Source of the DNA: Ascochyta rabiei
Taxonomy: Eukaryota > Ascomycota > Dothideomycetes > Pleosporales > Didymellaceae
Reading direction: 5' to 3'
DNA: 64,000 nucleotides
Assembly (NCBI RefSeq): GCF_004011695.2
Contig: NC_082418.1
Span: 124,001-188,000 of the forward strand
The notes below the pieces were generated by a model. The model made no database searches. It was not told the origin of the DNA and worked only from the letters and a program-made list of their open reading frames with translations. Shown piece by piece: positions 1 through 12,005 of the stretch. Within the stretch, counting starts at the first letter, position 1; the number at the start of each line of letters is the position of its first letter. Both the position numbers and the translations under genes were made by a program.

Positions 1-2507
1 CGGGGAACTTTCTTGCTGCTCGACTTCTTCGCCTTGGAAGGACGGATCGCAGGGTGGCTCATCATGAACTGCTGGTGGTCGAGCGGCGGGGGCGGGGGAA
101 GCGCCTCCTTGGGTGGCTCGGGTGGCGGCTCGGGCATGGGCCACATGTGCATGGTGATGTCCCAGTCGGGCTGGATCATGGTCTCCCAGACCTGGGGCAG
201 GATGATCTCGCCGTTGGGGCCTACGAGGTCGTAGTGGCCCTGGTGAACGTGAGGACCGATGACGTCGACGTGCATAAAGGCCTGCTTGATGAGCTCCTCC
301 ATCCCCTGCGGCGGTTAGCTGTGGGCTCGAATCATCACGACAGGGCAACGCACCTTCCACGTCTTGCAAATGTGCCAGGGGAAGCTGAACTTGCGGCCCA
401 CGGCGTCCTTGAACTTGATGGGCGCCTTGGGAGCGTCCGAGGGCTTCAGCTTGGCCGCTTCTTCCTCGGCGGCCTTCTTCGCCTTCTCCAGCTCGTCGGC
501 AGCAGCCTTGGCCTCGGCGAGAGCCTTGTCGTGGGCCTTTTTGGTCTCCTCGGCCTCTGCGGCGGCCTTTTTCTCGGCCTCCTCGCGCGCCTTCTGGGCT
601 GCATCGAGCAGCAGCTTCGCGGCCTCGGCTGCGGCCTTCTTCTCCTCGGCGATCTTCTTGGCTTCCGCGTCGGCGGCCTCGGCTGCGGCCTTGCGGGCGG
701 CGTCTGCGGCCGCCTCTCGCTTGAGCTGCTCGTCCTTTTGCGCCAAGATGAGCTTCTCGAGCTTGGCGAGCTTGTCTTCGTCGCCGCGCTTCTTGGCTTC
801 GGCGGCGGCGCTGGCGGCGTCGGCGGCGGCCTGCGTCTTGGCCTTGTTCTTTGCAATCTGGGCCTCCTGCTGCGCGATGAGCAGGCTCTCGAGCCGGTCG
901 AACTTGGCGAGCTCTGCGGCTTTCCTCGCCTCTGCCTCTTTGCGTGCCTCCTCTTCAGCCTTGCCGAGCAGCAGGTCGTTCAGCTTCTTCAGCATAGCAT
1001 CCTCCCTGGTTGTGTCTGGAGGCGGGGGCGGGGGCGGGGGTGGGGGCGGCGGGGGCGCATGGACGACGACAGCTTGGGGGCAGGGGGAGGCGGGGCGGGG
1101 GCAACTTGGTGAGCATCATCGTCAGAAAGGGGGTCATAGAGGGTGGATTTCGGTCGCGGTGTACCTCGCTGCTTGGGCCGAGCGTGGTGTCGCTCGTCTG
1201 GAGGGGGAGGCGAGTATCCCTGGTAGGGATGGGGCATGGGCGGCATGCCTGGCATGCCATAGCCGGGGTACGGGTAGGCAGGGTAGGCGGGGTGGGCGCC
1301 CATCTGGCCGGGGTGGGCGTGGGCGTAGGGCGTCATGGCGTCAGACGGGGGCGCGCCCAGGGAGTGGCGGTTGGGGTTCCCAGCACGCGCAGGCGGGGGC
1401 GGAGGGTAGCCTGGGCCGGCAAAGTAGCTGTCGCGGTCGGTGGGTAGGGGGCCGGCGGCGAAGGGGTTCGGGGCCTGGGGGCTGAAGCCGTTCGGGTAGT
1501 GGTGGTCGTAGCCGTGGTAGCCGGGGGGCACGAGCTGGCCTGCGGGCGAAGGGGCGCCGCCCTGGTAGTAGCGGGGGTCGTGGTGGGACATGGTGCTCGG
1601 GGCATAGCCGTGGGCGGGGGGCACGTGGGACCACTGGGCGCTGGGGTGGCCGGGGGCGGGGTGCTGGGGGGGCGGGGGTGGGTAGAGGTCGTCGCCCGTG
1701 TCTTCCTCGCCCAGGCTGTCCGGCTGGTGGTGGGTCGAGGGACGTCGACGGCGGCGCGGACGGTGGTCGCGGGTCGCCAGCTCGGGGCCCTGCTCCGGCT
1801 CCTGCTGTGGTGGGGCGAGTGGGGGTCGGGGGCGGGGACGGCGTGACGGGACGAGGGGCGGCGCGAGGAGCGAGGGCGGGCGGCGAGGGGGCAGAGGGGG
1901 CAGGCGGCGCGGGGGGCACGGCGCGGTGGGCTGGTGGTGGTGGTGGGCGGCGGGCGTGGTGGGGGCGCGAGGCCGAGTCCGAGGGGTGGATCTCGTCCTC
2001 GATCAGGTCCCAGCTCGTCTCCTCGTCGTCTTCGTCGTCGTCTTCGTCGTCGTCGTCCGAGGTGTAGTCTTCCTCGTCCTCGCTGTGGAACTTTTCGTCG
2101 GACACGTCCTCGTCCGAGCGGTCGGAGTAGCTGTCGGCGTAGGTGCCCGTGTGGTTGTTGACGCGGATGTCGATGCCCTTGTGGCCGCGACTGGGTCTGA
2201 TGGTAATGTTAGTGTCGCGTTTGGCAGCGGACGTGGTGCGCGCAGGAGAGACGGAGGCGGAGGCGGGGGCGGAGGCGGAGGCGCTCGAGGGGGCGGTCGA
2301 GCGCGAGGCAGTGGAGGAGGAGGTGGCGGTGGCAGTGGCAGTGGCAGCAGAAGTACGTGTGGAGTGCGAGGCCCTGCTGCGGACGGAGCGGCGCGAGAGC
2401 GGGCGGCGCGACGAGGCAGCAGCGCGGACGTGGGCTGGACGGGGGGAGGGCATGGCAGCAGAGGGGCGGCTGGCACTGGACTTGGGGAGGGCGATGACTA
2501 ACGGCAT
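1..2507 (-). CDS. ULD (ubiquitin-like) domain protein with long alanine-rich coiled coil, 3'-truncated
   Basis: The gene runs off the left edge, so its stop is not seen. The C-terminal part is the fungal ubiquitin-like ULD type: PIKFKDAVGRKFSFPWHICK, then after a 48-nt intron (306-353, GTGCGT...CGCAG) GMEELIKQAFMHVDVIGPHV and a HYDLVGPNGEIILPQVWE stretch, ending in a proline-rich tail. Before it (about 390-995) lies a charged Ala/Glu/Lys coiled coil. Upstream is a Pro/Tyr/Gly-rich region (about 1100-1720, motifs YPYPGYGMPGMPPMP) and an acidic block (about 2000-2090, EDYTSDDDDEDDD). Frame changes near 1000-1060 and 1800-1900 imply at least two more introns, whose sites lie in low-complexity sequence and are not fixed here. 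The start at 2507 is the first Met of the open frame; a Met 18 codons in is also possible. The family is common in Pezizomycotina and its function is unknown to me. Confidence 0.75.
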
Positions 2508-4280
2508 GAGGCTGAAGTGTGCGTCGCGGTATGCCGTACTCTAGCCCGTTCTACCAGAGAAAGGCCGAGTGCGGATACCAGCAAGGCGGGAGGCGAGGCG
2601 CGGGCGGAAGGCGGGAGCGGGGGACGGAGGGGTCGAGCAGGCTGTGTTGGCGAGGGGAGAGGAGAGCAGGAGAGCAGGAAGGCGTGCGTGGCTGGCCTGA
2701 AGGGGGGGCCGGGCCGGGTTGGGTTGGGTTGGGTTGAGTTGGGTTGGGCCTGCTGACGTGGGGTGGAGTGCTGGCTGACCGGTGCAATCGCCAAGATCCA
2801 GGGTCGAGGTCGAGGTCGAGGTCGAGGTCGAGGTCGAGGTTGGGGGCGGCTGTGTGGGTAGCGTGTGGGTAAACAGCCAAACAGCCAAACAGCCAAACAG
2901 CCAAACAGCCAAACAGCCAAACAGCCAAACAGCCAAACAGCCAAACAGCCAAACAGCCAAACAGCAACACACGGCCAACAACGGCGGGCGGTGGATGGCG
3001 TGCAGACGAGGCCCAAATGCGCGCAGCAGCAAGGGGGGCAGCGGTGCAGGAGAATCCGTAGGGCTGATTCGACGCCGCCGGAGACGCTGGTCAGTGGTCG
3101 GCGAGTCCCTTGCGCGGGTTGGCGTGCAGCGTGCAGTCAGTGCAGTGCAGTCAGTGCAGTGCAGCGCAATCAAGAGGGCGTCGAATTCGAATTTCGAGCG
3201 TAATAGTGCTCGAGTCGTGCTAACTGCAGGCGAGAGGGAGGGCACGCCAATCGATAAGCAGCAGATGCGAGTCCAGGATCCAGGAGGGGCTGGTGACGTC
3301 TCGTCTGCCCTGTGGTCTCTGTGGTCTCTGCCGTGGCAGCTGTCACTCGCTCAGCGATGCAGATGGGGTCGCACAGAAGCGCAGGATCGGCAGTCGACGC
3401 TGTGTGCGCCTGGAGGAATGCGTGGATGGTCGATCTCGCGTTGTTGGTTCAAGGCCTGCGCCGTGCTCTCCGAATCCGATAGCAATGGGCAATCTCCTGC
3501 GCGGATTCGGACATGTGTGGAAGCTGCAGCGGATTGAGTGGAGGCTATCTACGCAGACGAGAACCAGAGTCGAGCAGAGACGAGCAGAGTATGCAGACAG
3601 CAGCCAACAATCGGACCAGAATTCGATGATAGGCAGCCTTCCTCCCCCCGCCCGCCCACATCCTCTTATACACGCACCGCCCTCGCTCTTGACCGGCGCA
3701 GCAGCGACAGCGAAGAGAAAGTGGAAAAAAAAATAAAGGGCCGCGACGCTTACGCTTGAAACAAAAAGCTACGTGGTGCCCTACAAGCGCAGCAGAGCCG
3801 GCCCCGTTGCCGCCCACGAAGCCCAACGCAGATGCATGCATGCCACACAGAGCCTCACCTCTCACCTCTCGCCTAAGCCCAACGCACCCAGGCCCGACCA
3901 GCATCTCCAATCTCCATTCAACCACAGCCCACAGAGCGTCCGCCCTGCCAACACGATCCCGTACCCCCCTCTGCCCGATCCCCAAGCCGTCGTCATTCTC
4001 GTCGACCGCCCTGTTGCGCTCCACGCTCCACCCACAGCACAGCACAGCACAGCACCCACCGACCCAACAGGGAACAGCACAACCGAACCCCACCCCGCCA
4101 CGTGTAGAACCCCGCAGCCTGCCACCACCAAAGAACCCTCCGTGTCAAGAGCAGTAAAACAGGTACAAACAGAATAAAAATAGAAACTAGAAAACTAGAA
4201 AACTACCGTGGCGTGAGAAGTGTCAGATCACGCTGGTTGGTAGCGAGCGGATGACTGAGGGAGAGGGTCGTCAAGGTAGT
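2508..4280. other. Non-coding upstream region of the ULD gene
   Basis: About 1.8 kb with no convincing gene. It holds several simple repeats: GGGTT pentamers at 2716-2748, GAGGTC hexamers at 2803-2840, the AAACAGCC minisatellite listed separately, a TGCAG-rich stretch at 3130-3170 and CAGCA repeats near 4035-4056. Open frames here translate only the repeats. It probably contains the promoter and 5' leader of the minus-strand ULD gene. Confidence 0.5.
2871..2965. repeat. 8-bp minisatellite, unit AAACAGCC, about 12 copies
   Basis: Nearly perfect head-to-tail copies of AAACAGCC fill 95 bp with no visible substitutions. It lies about 360 bp upstream of the ULD start codon. The uniformity suggests recent slippage or expansion, so length variation between strains is likely. 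Confidence 0.95.
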
Positions 4281-4339
4281 GTGCTGTACTGTACTGTACT
4301 ATTCTCAGTAAGCTAGGGTGACCAACGCTAGAATCTCGG

Positions 4340-4510
4340 CTAGTGCTTACACTACTCTACTTACTGTACACTACTCCACTTACTGTATACTACACTACTC
4401 TACTTGTACACTACTATACACTACACTACACTACACTACTATACACTACTCTACTCTACTATACACTACTCTACTCTACTATACACTACTCTACTCTACT
4501 ATACACTACG
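4340..4510. repeat. TACACTACTC-rich satellite with a 20-bp higher-order unit
   Basis: Low-complexity run of CTA, TACAC and CTACT words. From 4441 to 4500 the exact 20-bp unit ATACACTACTCTACTCTACT occurs three times, followed by a partial fourth copy. An adjacent GTACTGTACT run lies near 4282-4300. This is non-coding. Confidence 0.9.
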
Positions 4511-4639
4511 TAGCTACTAGGCTCTAGCAAATCAACTCGTCTATGCGCTACCTTCCTGTAGAGACAGCAGACCTACAAGATGCGTAGAGTGACTTGGAAA
4601 AGAGTGGTAGGCCTACGAGGTGATGCGTAGAGTGCTTCA

Positions 4640-5100
4640 GAGTACAAGAGATAAGTAGAGTAGGTACAAAAGTGGTAGCAAGGTCTGGAATAATCAACTA
4701 GTGCGAGTATTATACAGTTAGCTAACATTACTACTAAACCCTAATACCTCTACTAGCATATTTGCTAATGTGCTTATGCACTACCCTAGAGTATAAGAGA
4801 TAGGTAGAGTAGGTACAAGGGTAGTAGCAAGGTCTAGAATAATTAACTAGTGCGAGTATTATACAGTTAGCTAACATCGCTGCTAAACCCTAATACCTCT
4901 ACTAGCATATTTGCTAATATGCTTACGCACTACCCTAGAGTATAAGAGATAGGTAGAGTAGGTACAAGGGTGGTAGCAAGGTCTGGAATAATTAACTAGT
5001 GCGAGTATTATACTGTTAGCTAACATCACTGCTAAACCCTAATACCTCCACCAGCACATTCGCCGCCGTGCTCACGCACCACGTGCCCAGCAGGCCCCAG
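4640..5100. repeat. 149-bp tandem repeat (3 copies) whose last copy is the 3' end of the exchanger gene
   Basis: The anchor AGGTCT recurs at 4681, 4830 and 4979, giving a period of exactly 149 bp. Each unit holds about 75 bp of 3' flank plus sequence matching the last 20-25 codons of the minus-strand exchanger gene. The third unit is the gene's own coding end (stop at 5016-5018). In the 35 bases at 5045-5079, the middle copy differs at 10 positions: seven C-to-T, two G-to-A and one C-to-A. The outer copies are therefore decayed duplicates of the gene end with a RIP-like bias. Confidence 0.9.
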
Positions 5101-8100
5101 CCAATCCACTTGTCCATCCGCCACCTCCTCACAGGAACGGCGACCAGCAGCCCCGCGAGGGTGACGAGCAGGCTAGCGCCCGAGATGACGAGCGTGGTGC
5201 TGACCGCGATGTGGTACGGTTTAAAGTGCACGGGCTCAGACGGGTGGCGTTCGTGTCGGTGCTCGCCCTTGGTGAGGATCATGTAGCAGCCAGCGAGGCC
5301 GATGCCGAGGAGGATGTTGAGCATCGGCCCGCCGAAGCAGGCGGACAGGGCCATGACGGGGAAGCCGAGGCGCGCGACCGTCATGTCCGCGACGAGGTCG
5401 CCGAGCGAGTTGCCCACCGCGAAGATGGTCAGGCCGAGGATCGCGTCCGACATGTTGAGGATCACGCCGAGCGTGCGCAGCACGCCCACGACCTCGTTCG
5501 CGATCGTGCTGATCCACGCGATCGCCACGGCGAACCCCACGAAGCAGAGCAGCTGCCGCCACCGCGGGGCCCGCGTCGGCGTCGTCGTGACGAGGAGGAA
5601 GGCGACGAGCACCAGGGAGGCGACGCTGGAGTACATGGTTTGCCGGACGAGCGCGTGCGGCGAGTCCGGCTCCACGTTGGCCCACACGACGAGCACGATG
5701 AAGAAGGGCGCTGTGAAGGTCTGGATGATCACGAGCCAGCGGTTCCACTCCTTTGGCTTGCTCGACGGATGCCCGTGTGCGGAGAGCGGGTCCTCGGGGA
5801 GGGCTTCGGGCGAGCCCAGCAGGTTCTCGTCCGTCGTAATCAACACCTGAGGTGGCTGGGAGCCGGTCGTGTTGTGGGAGGCGTACGAGCTGCCGTTCGG
5901 GTTGGACGCGGATTTCTGCCTCTTGGATGGATCCGTGTTGCTGCGGCTTGCCGGTGCCGACCCGTCCAGGCGGTATTGCGAGTCAAACGTACCGCCCACG
6001 GGTGTCAAAGCAGGCGGCAGACCAAAGTCTGGGTGGCCAGCCTGGTCGTCGTCGTCCTCGTTGCTCGCAGGCTCAACCACCGGCAGGGTGATGGTGAGGA
6101 GGAAGACCGGCAAGGCAGCTACCAGACCCAGCAGCTTGTCCCATACGTTCTTGTCGCGCCAGCTCGTCAGGGTGGGGAATAACGTCGACAGGAATAGGTG
6201 CGGCGCAGGGAGAAGCCGACAAGGCCACCAGCTTGGCGTCCGAGCGACATCGTAAACGCCAAAGAGGCTCTCGTTGTGGAATGCAGACTCGGGCGACGCG
6301 CTGGGCGAAGGCAGGCGCAGGCTGGGTGCGCGAGACGAGCTGTGCGCCGACCACGGGAAGTCGGTGTATGCGGGGAAGGGGATGGGCGGTGACGCAGCCC
6401 CAGGCACGGACAGCTTCAGGTTCGGCGGCGCAGGACCATCGTCCGGCCTCAAGACGGGCGACGAGAGCGGACTCTGCGTGGGCGTTGAACGCTGCGAGAG
6501 GCCCTGCGAGTCGAGACCAGGCGGAGCCAGCAGATCCGAGTAGCCTCGCGTTCTTGAAGGCGCCTGCCATGACATGTGCGAGGGGGGCGGCGACAGCGAG
6601 ATGGTGGGAGACGGAGGTGCGTGACCCGCTCGGGAGGAGAGGTTGCCCTGGAAATCGGGGGTGGCTGGTGCAAGGCTGATGTGCGGTAGGTTGCCTTGCA
6701 GCGTGCTAGGGTGCAGGCGCACGTTGTCGAGGTCGTTGGTCGACACGGCTCTGGTGCGATTCATGCTCTGTTGCACCTCCAGCGTCGGCCGGGTGAGGCC
6801 GGGCGACTTGCCCGACGACACGGAGGCAACATCAAAGGGCGGCCGGGGAGCAGGGTCAGACGTCGTTGATATGAGGTCTTGCTGCTGCGCGGTCGTGTAG
6901 GTTGGGTCGTCCGAGTAGCGGCGGAGGCTGATGGGCATGGACTGGATGTTCCTAGACTTCTGCAGCGACGACAGCACAGCCCTGAACTCGAGCGCGCCCA
7001 CAAGACTCGGTCGAATGGCCGTCTGGGTGGGCCGGCGAGCTCCCAGCGGCGGGCGACTGACGCGCATGTTGCTGGACATTTCGCCCATCCAGCGCTCACG
7101 CTCCTCTTCGTTCTCGTCTGCGTTCAGAGGGTCCGCACCTCCACGCTCGAGCGCGTTGAAGTCGTCGATGGAGACGCCGCGGGAGGGTGTCCTGGCGTTG
7201 GCTGGAGGGGCCTCGTCGTCGTCAACGTCGTCAAAGTAGTCGGCAATCTCCTCCTCTTCCCCCCCAGGCGTGACGTAGTGGCTCCGCGTGGCGGCAGCCT
7301 TGAGCCTCCGCGCCTTGCGCTGGTTGAGCGACCAGTGCCAGGCCACGACAAAGACGACGTAGAAGAGATAGAAGGCCACCATGGTCACGGCCTCCCACAG
7401 GTGGAGCCGCCCGTCGACGATGAAGCCCATGCTGAAGCCTGCAGCCACGATGAAGAAGCCCACGTCGCGGACGAAGCTCTTGCGCGCGACGTTGAAGGGC
7501 CGGATCAGGGCCATGGAGCCCGAGACGACGGCAGTGATGAAGCTGGCGGCGCCGATGAGCTCGCCCACAGCCAGGCTCGCGGCGTGGGTGCGGAAGGCGG
7601 CAAACGTGGAAAACACATCGGGGCTGCCGTTGCCAAAAGCCAGCAGGGTGACGCCGGCCAGGCTCTCGCTCATGCCCAGCATGCTGGCGATGGTGTTGAG
7701 GTTGACGCAGAAGAAGTCGCTGGCGGCGATGCCAATGGTGCTGAACAGGAGGGCGAGCCACAGGGTCATGATGGCGAAGGCGACTGGCTTGGCGTGGGGC
7801 AGGCGGCAGTAGTAGAGCGTCAGGTACGAGATGACGCCGGCCTCCTCGTCGGGGCAGTTGGCGAGGACGAAGGCGCATTGGTCGACGGCATGGTGGACGA
7901 GGCGGCACTGGGACGGGGTCAGCCATGGAGGTGGGCAGGGGCAGGGGCAGGGGCAGGGTGTTGGTTGTGTTGGCGCACCTCCTCGTCGAGCATGGTGACG
8001 TCGCGCCGGCGCAGACTGCCACTGCGGTCGCTGCGGGCGCTGCCGGGGCGGTTGGTGTGGTGCTCCTTTGCCCATGCGAGCAGCGTGATCAGGGCGATGG

Positions 8101-8278
8101 CGACGAGGGTGAGCGCAAAGGGGCGCGCCGAGTACTTGGGGCGGCGCCATCGCTGCACCGCGTCCAGGAGGGAGCGCTCGTGCATGGTCAAGACATGCTG
8201 CTTCATGCGCGCAGCTGTCGGGGCGGGCGCTCTTGTGTCTCGGTGCCGCGGTGCCGCGGTCGGATGCGCGGGCGTCAC
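5016..8278 (-). CDS. Cation/calcium exchanger, CCX/NCLX (ECM27-like) type
   Basis: Two exons, 8278-7979 and 7907-5016, joined by a 71-nt intron (GTGCGC...CTGAC...CCCAG), giving about 1063 aa. Alternative starts exist; a Met at 8206 just before the first membrane segment is equally good. Exon 1 carries a hydrophobic segment (ARPFALTLVAIALITLLAWA). Two Na_Ca_ex alpha repeats are clear: GNGSPDVFS near residue 191 and GNSLGDLVADM near 930. They are separated by a roughly 400-residue Ser/Pro-rich hydrophilic loop with acidic patches. This arrangement is that of the CCX branch (NCLX, yeast Ecm27), which exchanges Ca2+ for Na+, K+ or H+ across an internal membrane; ion and membrane are inferred. The last codons lie inside the 149-bp repeat. 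It is divergent from BRN1. Confidence 0.88.
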
Positions 8279-8693
8279 AGGGCGGAGGGTGAAGCGCGAG
8301 GGGTCGCAAACGTCCGGAGAGGCGTCGCGATAAGGATGAGGACGGCGAGGTGGGCAGAGGGGGGGGGAGGACAGCCGTGCGCGGGTGGGAGCTCTTGAGT
8401 CTTAACCACTACACGCACGGTACTGGGAACCGGCTGCGATAGCTCCATGATGCTGCACAAGTGGCGGCGTGGCTGTGGCTGTGGCTGTGGCTGTGGCTGT
8501 GGCTGTGCGTCCCACGTTGCACGCCTACGGTAGGTACGCCCACGCCCACGCCCACGCCCACGCCCACGCCCCACATGCATGGCCTAGTGCCTGCTAGCGC
8601 GCGGCGGCCCTACCGCGAGCGCACGCACGCACTCGGTGTTGACAAACAAAGCCGCCGACGACCGTCGACCGTCATCAACACCACGTCCCAGCC
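8279..8693. promoter_or_regulatory. Shared divergent promoter, exchanger / BRN1
   Basis: The 415 bp between the two start codons contain a GTGGCT hexamer run (8469-8506) and a CCCACG hexamer run (8536-8570). No TATA box was seen. A shared promoter is inferred from the head-to-head arrangement only. Confidence 0.5.
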
Positions 8694-11184
8694 ATGGCTC
8701 GCTCGCGATACAGCCTCGCGCCCCAGGCCACACCCGCCAAGGGGACAAAGTAGGCCGCCAAAACACGCTTCCCTGCCCACCGCCCCGCTGACTGCCTCCA
8801 GGGTCCCCCTCAACGACGACGACGAGGAGCGCGCCAAACGCCGCCATGCCTTCGCCGAGCAGCAGCGCAACTCGCTCAGGGCCTCGTCCACGCCCGTCGG
8901 CAAGAAGGCGCGTCGCTCGCTGGCTGCCAGTGTCATCGACCCCCACACGCCCACCCACGACCTGGACCACGACCACGACATGCCTGATGTCGCCGGCAGC
9001 GCCGTCACCCCCATGAAGCGCGTCATGCCCCTGGCCTCCAACTTCGAGGACTGGATCAAGATGGCCACCGACAACAAGATCAACGCCGCCAACTCGTGGA
9101 ACTTTGCCCTCATCGACTACTTCCACGAGATGTCGCTGCTGAAGGAGGGCGACGGCGTCAACTTCCAAAAGGCCAGCTGCACCCTCGACGGCTGTGTCAA
9201 GATCTACACTAGCCGAGTCGACAGCGTCGCCACCGACACGGGGAAGCTGCTGAGCGGCCTGGCCGAGAACGGCAACAAGAAGCGCCGGGGCGCTGACGAG
9301 GACGGTGAAGACGGCGACGATGGCGAGGGAGAGGAAGGCGAAGACGGCCAGAAGAAGAAGCGCAAGCGCGCAGTGCGATCAGCCGAGGCAACGCTAGCAA
9401 CCTCTTTTGAGCAGCTCCAGAACAAGAAGATGGACCTGGAGTTTGCGCAGGATCCGCTGTTCAAAAAGGCCACCGCCGACTTCGACGAGGGCGGCGCCAA
9501 GGGCCTGCTGATGAACCACCTCGCCATTGACGCAAATGGGAGAATCGTCTTCGACAGCAGCGACGACGCAGGTGATGCGCCTGCAAAGGACGCACGAGAC
9601 GCCTCCGCCCCAGGAGAGACACCACAGCCTGAAGACGACGACGACGACGACGACGAAGACGAGGCCTCGAATGACATCGACATTGACATCTCTGGACTCG
9701 CCGCAAAATACTTCCCCAACCTCGCACTCCTCGACGAGCAGGACGTGTGCCCCTCCATGAAAACCTTCGATCTCGGCGACGTCAACGGATCCATGGACCT
9801 GCCATTCCTCAAGGCCCCCGAAGACTGGCGCCAGGACGACAAGGACGACGCAGAGGAGGAAGCAGGAAACGTCTCTGGCGTCTTCCTTGACGACGACAAT
9901 GCCGGCGGCTTCGACGACGACGACAACATGGGTGGGTTCGACATGCCTCCCGACGTCGGCTTTGGCGAAGGAGGAGAAGTCTGGGCACAGGAGCTGGCCC
10001 TCGTCCCCAACGCGCGCGTGCACGACAACGACGTAGCCGAGGGCGACGAGGAGGCGGGCGACGGTGGAAACGGCGAGGGTACCGACGAGCAGCAATACAC
10101 TCTCACCATGAACCACGCTCGCGAACAGGAGCACGAGAACATCCTGAGCTACTTCGACCAAGCCCTGAAGAAGAACTGGGCTGGGCCCGAGCACTGGCGC
10201 ATCCGACGCGTCAAGGAGGCCGGCAAAACGGCGCCCGTCACCAAGAGAAAAGAGAAGGAGCCATTCGAGATTGACTTTATGGCTCCCATGTCCCAGGAGC
10301 TGGCCAACGCCCTATACACACCTGCTGCGTCCGCGGCTGCAATCTCGTTACCAAAAGCACAGTGGACGTCCAAGACCAGAAACTTGCTCCCCGACGACAA
10401 ACACTTCAACTCGAAGAACCTGCTGCGCTTGTTCCTGAAGCCCAAGGCCCGTTTCGGGTCACGGCGGGTGCAAAAGCAACCACAGAGTCTGGCTCGAAAA
10501 GAGGAGGCAGCCAACGGCGAGGTGGACGAAGCCTTCTGGGCCAACCGTGCCAACGAAGAGGCTGCTGCCGACGAAGACGACGCTGTAAAAGGCAACTACG
10601 ATGCCGACTTCTTCAACGACGACGCGCTGCCCTTCGCCGGTGGGTTCGCAGACGACGACGCCTTCGCAGACGCGCGCGACCACTTCTCGCCACCACCGAC
10701 GCAGCTCCCTCTCGGCACGCAGGCCACGGACATGCCGAGCTCGCAAGCCAACGCCTTTGGTGCAGACCTCATCACCCAGAGCCGGCGTTTCCGACCCGAG
10801 TACGTGCAGTACGCACGCGTAGCGAAGAAAGTCGACGTCAAGCGCCTCAAGGACGAGCTATGGACCAGCATGGGGCTGAAAGAAGTGCGTCCCCTCCCAC
10901 TCATTGCAACATCCCCAACTAACAACCCCCAGGCGACCACACCTCCGGCCGCAGACGACCCACCAACGCCAGCACTCGACAGCCCCCTCAACTTCACCGA
11001 CGTCGTCAACAACCTCAAGCAAGTCTACCCGCAGAAAGCGCTGGCGGACATCTCGACCAGCTACTGCTTCATCTGCACGCTGCATCTCGCCAACGAGCAG
11101 GGCCTCGTCATCGAGAACACCGAGAATTTCGAGGACCTGACGATCCGGCGAGACTTTACTGCTGATTTGAGCGTGGGGAACTAA
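8694..11184 (+). CDS. BRN1: Condensin complex subunit 2 (kleisin, Barren/CAP-H)
   Basis: Three exons: 8694-8749, 8802-10884 and 10933-11184, giving 796 aa. The 52-nt first intron (GTAGGC...CTGAC...CCAG) removes an in-frame TAG. The 48-nt second intron (GTGCGT...ACTAAC...CCCCAG) is a multiple of three and has no stop. The N-terminal kleisin region shows FEDWIKMATDNKINAANSW and NFALIDYFHEM; the C-terminus has KALADISTSYCFICTLHLAN followed by EGLVIEN-like sequence, the conserved CAP-H winged-helix end. The middle is very acidic (repeated D/E runs). As kleisin, it bridges the SMC2/SMC4 heads and recruits the HEAT subunits for mitotic chromosome compaction. The start is fixed by the MARSRYSLAPQ exon and splice phase. 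Length fits fungal Brn1. Confidence 0.93.
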
Positions 11185-12005
11185 ACTAGATGGCTTTGCT
11201 TATGGGTGCTGGCTTTTACAATTGTTGATAGATACCATGGCTGGCGTTTCGGACGGGACTGTTTCCAGGGTACGGAGGCTTCACATGATCCACGCATTGA
11301 CGATATTCGCCCACCATCCCCTCTTCCTCCCTCTCTCCGTGATCTTCCCAGTATAAACCCCTGCGTGCCTCACTCGCTCTAGGTGCACTCCACATCTCTA
11401 CAACCACCTCCCGTGCAACGAAGACTCCACACCATGGGTATTGCAAAATCCATACGCTACGCCTCCAGTCCACTCACTCTACACATCTCCATCAAATCCA
11501 AGACGGGATGCAAGACAGTCGAGCATTGCGATCCTCGTCATTGAGGTCGGTTGGATTACACTTCCTACCTAGCGCCCATGCACAGACCATGCTACGTCAT
11601 CGTGCTTCGCTCCTTTATCAGTCGACTAAAGTGTCAAGGGTCGGAGCAAGATGTAGAGATGGACTTGTAAACTCTGAGTGGCTTTCGTGCCGTGTTCATT
11701 CGGCGCGAAGCGCTAGTGGATGCCATCCAACGGCGCGAAACAAGGTGGGATCCTTGTCGGCTCACGTAGGTAGGTGTGGTGTGGTGTGGTGTGGTATGGG
11801 ACCTGGTTGCTTTTGTCGACGAGCTTGTTCGTTTCGTAGAGTGGTACTCTCGACATGCTCCACGCCAGTGTTCATCATTTGCGAATGACTCGGTCGTGAG
11901 TACAGTGACGACCGTGTACGAAGTCGACAATCTGACTTGCTCCTACCCGCTTCCACCCTGTTCCCGCCCTCCACAGCAGTCTTCGCTTCAACGCCAGATT
12001 CAATC
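11185..12005. other. Intergenic, no gene seen
   Basis: Between BRN1 and the CAP gene. The open frames present are short, run on both strands and show no recognisable domain. A GTGTG-rich run lies near 11775-11800. Probably the BRN1 terminator and the CAP gene promoter. Confidence 0.5.

Noticed and set aside
4318..4527. 69-codon frame rich in Thr, Tyr and Leu
   Set aside because: It only translates the TACACTACTC satellite.
4640..5040. Reading the AT-rich blocks as a transposon or centromeric satellite
   Set aside because: No terminal inverted repeats or transposase frame, and the units match the adjacent gene end.
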